From assembly GCA_016213985.1 (NCBI GenBank), contig JACRPJ010000093.1:1-7520 (forward strand): a DNA stretch of 7,520 nt, written 5' to 3'. Every line of letters starts with the position of its first letter. Position 1 is the stretch's first letter. This document shows positions 5,588-7,520 of the stretch, piece after piece. Origin of the DNA: Candidatus Woesearchaeota archaeon (GTDB lineage Archaea; Nanobdellota; Nanobdellia; Woesearchaeales; GW2011-AR9). Both the position numbers and the translations under genes were made by a program. The notes under the pieces are model-generated. The model was not told the DNA's origin. It saw only the letters and a list, made by a program, of their open reading frames with translations, and made no database searches.

Positions 5588-5636
5588 CCCAAACCGCTAG
5601 TGATAGCCAAGCTACACTACAGCCCCACACCATCTC

Positions 5637-5644
5637 TTTAAATA
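5637..5644 (-). promoter_or_regulatory. Secondary TATA-like box close to the tRNA
   Basis: Minus-strand TATTTAAA lies only 11-18 bases before the tRNA. A start 26 bases downstream of its centre would fall inside the tRNA near 5615. It could serve a protein-only transcript of eL43-rpoP-pfdB with a long leader, or be non-functional. Confidence 0.25.
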
Positions 5645-5664
5645 CTTTTTGCCTAAAAAGGAGA

Positions 5665-5674
5665 GTTTTTATAA
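5665..5674 (-). promoter_or_regulatory. Probable TATA box of the tRNA-Pro/eL43/rpoP/pfdB unit
   Basis: Minus-strand TTATAAAAAC is centred near 5670. The predicted transcription start is near 5644, giving a short 5' leader of about 18 bases before the tRNA, to be removed by RNase P. Confidence 0.5.
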
Positions 5675-5859
5675 GGCTTTTGGAGATAAATTAACCGTTG
5701 TTAATACAAATCAATTCTTTGGGTGATTGAGTTAATATTTTTACTTTTTGTTTAAATACCACTTCAAAGTTAATAAACCATTTTGGCAACTACGGCAACA
5801 ACGAATCCCTCAAATCCAATCTCTTCTATCATCAAAAGGAACAAACAGCAGGCATATGT

Positions 5860-7520
5860 TTAAATAAGGGTATAATTACCAAACTTTTCTTTTATTTCAG
5901 CAAATAGCTTTTCTCCTTCTGAGTTTAGCCCTTCCCGGACTAATTTCCGCGCATAGTTTATTCCCACAATCGGCTCTAGCAGTATTTCTGCTCTCTTCCC
6001 AATTCTATCTCTATACTTATTCCAATCTACCTTTAGCTCTTCGATATTCATGATGTAAACCTTCTTTTCCGTTTCCAGGTATCTTCCTTTCAGAAACTCG
6101 TCTTTTACTCTCTTTTTGTCCTTTTCAATAAAATAATGTCTCTCCTTTTTTTCATCTTTTTCCAGATATAGCTTTTCTTCTTTCCCTTTTTTTTCTATCA
6201 GCAGATAGTTTTTTTCCTTCCCTTCATCAAATTTCATTTCTCTCAAATCCCAGCAATGGAACCAGATTTTTTCTCCATCTTCAAAAGCATGATAACGCGC
6301 TTTCTTTTTGCTGTACCATACCAGGTCTTTTAAGTCTGCTTTTTTGCTTCTGATGGTATCTAAATCCCAGAAGAGGTCCTCAATCGCGCCAGCTTGGTCC
6401 CCCAAGAATATTTTTTCAATAAAGTTAGCGTAACTCTTCATTTCAAAAGTGGTTAACCGGTAAGTTGGATCTTCTTCTTCCTTAAGTCCTTCCCAGAACC
6501 CTAAAGGCGGATAATAAACTTTTTTCCTGCTTAGTTCTGGTTCTTTCCTACGGTGAGAGGGATGCTCAGTGAGATAGACTTTCTCCAGTTGCTCTAATAG
6601 AATAAAAGGGCAGCCTGCGGAGGTTAAATCTTCTCTTTTCCCTTGCACATAAGCAAAATTGTTCTGAACCAGAACTACTTTTAATCCATGTTCTGACAGA
6701 TACTTCTTTAAACCATCGTAAACATCATCAAATTTTTTATCCAGTTCCTTGGTGGTTACTTTGTACACTGCTTTGATTCTCTTTTCTTGATTGGTCTTTT
6801 TTAGCCAATAATTGAATAGTTCTTGCCATTCTCTAAGGCTTCCTTCCAGAGACCTATTTGCCAGTAGGCTCTGGTTCACTCTCGCTTCTTTTAGTTTTCT
6901 CATCAGCAACCCATCTTTATTTTGCCATACTTTGGCGGATAATTCTTGGTAAATTGTTTTTAATTTTTCTTCCAAGCCCTCGGTTTTTCCTACTTTAAGT
7001 TTCTTCTTAAGTTGGTGGTAGTGATTCCGGGTGTGGCAGTAATACATGTAATCTTCATATATCCACTCAAACATGGCTTCTTCGTATTTGGTAAGAAAAT
7101 AGTTCCTCAAAGGATCGCTTTTATGTTGATCTACGTAGTCAAAAAAAGAGTTTAATATCCCCCCCTGGTCTTTTAGGAAAAGGTTAATCTCCTCATGAAA
7201 AAATTTTCCTAAGGGAATATACACTTTATAGACTTCTCGGAGTAGCCCTCTCTGTGTGGGGATGGGAAACCTTTTTTCTTTTTCTCGGTAAAAATAAGTC
7301 TTTGCCCGCTTCTCTTCTTTTACTATATTAGTGTAATGGGGAAATATTTCCGTTCTCCACGTTCCCATGCGCTCAAAATAAATCCGATTAAGGAAGCGGT
7401 CTACTCTTCTAGGATCGTGCATTAATAGAAAGAAATCCACTCCTAACAATTCACTGATGATTCCTACATCTTCCATTCCTTTTTCAAATCTTTCACTTTT
7501 TATTACATTTACCAGCATCT
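5860..7520 (-). CDS. Unrecognised large protein, possibly an inactivated family-B DNA polymerase (open at the right edge)
   Basis: At least 552 residues, rich in Lys, Glu and aromatic residues, with no signal peptide or membrane segment. The frame stays open to the window edge. The ATG at 7516-7518 may be internal, so the true start may lie outside. Clear motifs are lacking. The C-terminal half weakly resembles family-B DNA polymerases. A helix, then HGLKVVLVQNNFAYVQG (about 280-296), sits where the palm motif YGDTDS would be. FIEKIFLGDQAGAIEDLF is followed by ADLKDLVWYSKK, as in the thumb pattern of a helix, Gly-Asp, helix and a D-L-x-x-L-V segment. WNKYRDRIGKRAEILLEP recalls the thumb DxxYY...Q..P.ERI region. 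The catalytic aspartates are replaced by Gln-Asn-Asn, and motifs A and B are not recognisable, so any relative would be catalytically dead. The resemblance is my inference and could be wrong; the reading frame itself is secure. Confidence 0.8.
   Translation of the reverse strand, partial: MLVNVIKSERFEKGMEDVGIISELLGVDFFLLMHDPRRVDRFLNRIYFERMGTWRTEIFPHYTNIVKEEKRAKTYFYREKEKRFPIPTQRGLLREVYKVYIPLGKFFHEEINLFLKDQGGILNSFFDYVDQHKSDPLRNYFLTKYEEAMFEWIYEDYMYYCHTRNHYHQLKKKLKVGKTEGLEEKLKTIYQELSAKVWQNKDGLLMRKLKEARVNQSLLANRSLEGSLREWQELFNYWLKKTNQEKRIKAVYKVTTKELDKKFDDVYDGLKKYLSEHGLKVVLVQNNFAYVQGKREDLTSAGCPFILLEQLEKVYLTEHPSHRRKEPELSRKKVYYPPLGFWEGLKEEEDPTYRLTTFEMKSYANFIEKIFLGDQAGAIEDLFWDLDTIRSKKADLKDLVWYSKKKARYHAFEDGEKIWFHCWDLREMKFDEGKEKNYLLIEKKGKEEKLYLEKDEKKERHYFIEKDKKRVKDEFLKGRYLETEKKVYIMNIEELKVDWNKYRDRIGKRAEILLEPIVGINYARKLVREGLNSEGEKLFAEIKEKFGNYTLI

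Larger units (their letters stand above)
5515..5626 (-). tRNA. tRNA-Pro(UGG), interrupted by two introns
   Basis: The acceptor strands GGGGCTG (5620-5626) and CAGCCCC (5516-5522) pair perfectly, with discriminator A at 5515. The D arm is GTG with CAC around a GG-containing loop. The anticodon stem AGCGG (5594-5598) pairs with CCGCT (5569-5573). The anticodon TGG is at 5589-5591, preceded by TT. The T stem is CCCGG (5560-5564) with CCGGG (5523-5527). Removing 13 nt after position 37 gives a seven-base anticodon loop, and removing 25 nt after position 59 gives the T loop TTCGAAT. The mature tRNA is then 74 nt, and 74+13+25 equals the 112-nt gene. CCA is not encoded and must be added. The anticodon reads proline codons CCN/CCA. 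Identity and both introns rest on manual folding, which closes with no leftover bases. Confidence 0.92.
5627..5859. other. Intergenic region with promoters for the tRNA-eL43 unit
   Basis: AT-rich, 233 bases between the stop of the large upstream gene and the tRNA. On the minus strand I see TATA-like boxes near 5751-5759 (TATTTAAA type), 5665-5674 and 5637-5644. No convincing gene, repeat or structured RNA is present; the longest small frame noticed is 20 codons. Confidence 0.6.

Noticed and set aside
5515..5626. tRNA pseudogene with random insertions
   Set aside because: Every stem is perfectly paired, and both inserts sit at known archaeal intron positions with bulge-helix-bulge pairing, so decay is unlikely.
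5770..5832. Minus-strand 20-codon frame in the gap before the tRNA
   Set aside because: Too short, with no ribosome-binding site and no recognisable motif; such frames arise by chance in AT-rich DNA.

Overview
The window is archaeal. Five things point that way: a membrane-anchored LonB protease, eL43 (L37Ae), the 43-residue RNA polymerase subunit P, prefoldin beta, and a tRNA gene carrying bulge-helix-bulge introns. The DNA is AT-rich, genes lie 1-4 bases apart inside clusters, and TATA-like boxes precede the transcription units. Compact genes plus a doubly interrupted tRNA would suit a DPANN-type or other small-genome archaeon, but no lineage can be fixed from this sequence.

Layout from left to right. 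Positions 1-723 (minus) hold the N-terminal third of archaeal LonB with its own promoter. Positions 791-4013 (minus) are a two-gene operon. First transcribed is a DRG/Obg-type GTPase with a C-terminal TGS domain. Four bases later comes an unusual fusion of an AsnB-like glutaminase/synthetase with a Dph6-like diphthine-ammonia ligase. Positions 4014-4245 separate this operon from a divergent gene and contain a GC-rich 133-bp element with inverted ends and a 9-bp flanking direct repeat, which looks like a MITE. Positions 4246-4776 (plus) encode a short MscS-like membrane protein.

Positions 4778-5626 (minus) form a probable single unit: tRNA-Pro(UGG), eL43, RpoP, prefoldin beta. The tRNA gene folds only if two introns are removed, 13 nt after position 37 and 25 nt in the T loop after position 59. 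Positions 5627-5859 are non-coding with several TATA-like boxes. Positions 5860 to the right edge (minus) encode a large, poorly recognisable protein whose C-terminal half faintly resembles the palm and thumb of a family-B DNA polymerase lacking the catalytic Asp-Thr-Asp motif.

Most of the content serves translation and protein quality control: a translation-associated GTPase, a putative elongation-factor-2 modifier, a ribosomal protein, a tRNA, a chaperone subunit and a protease. The points most worth following are the AsnB-Dph6 fusion, the T-loop intron, the MITE-like element and the possible dead polymerase.
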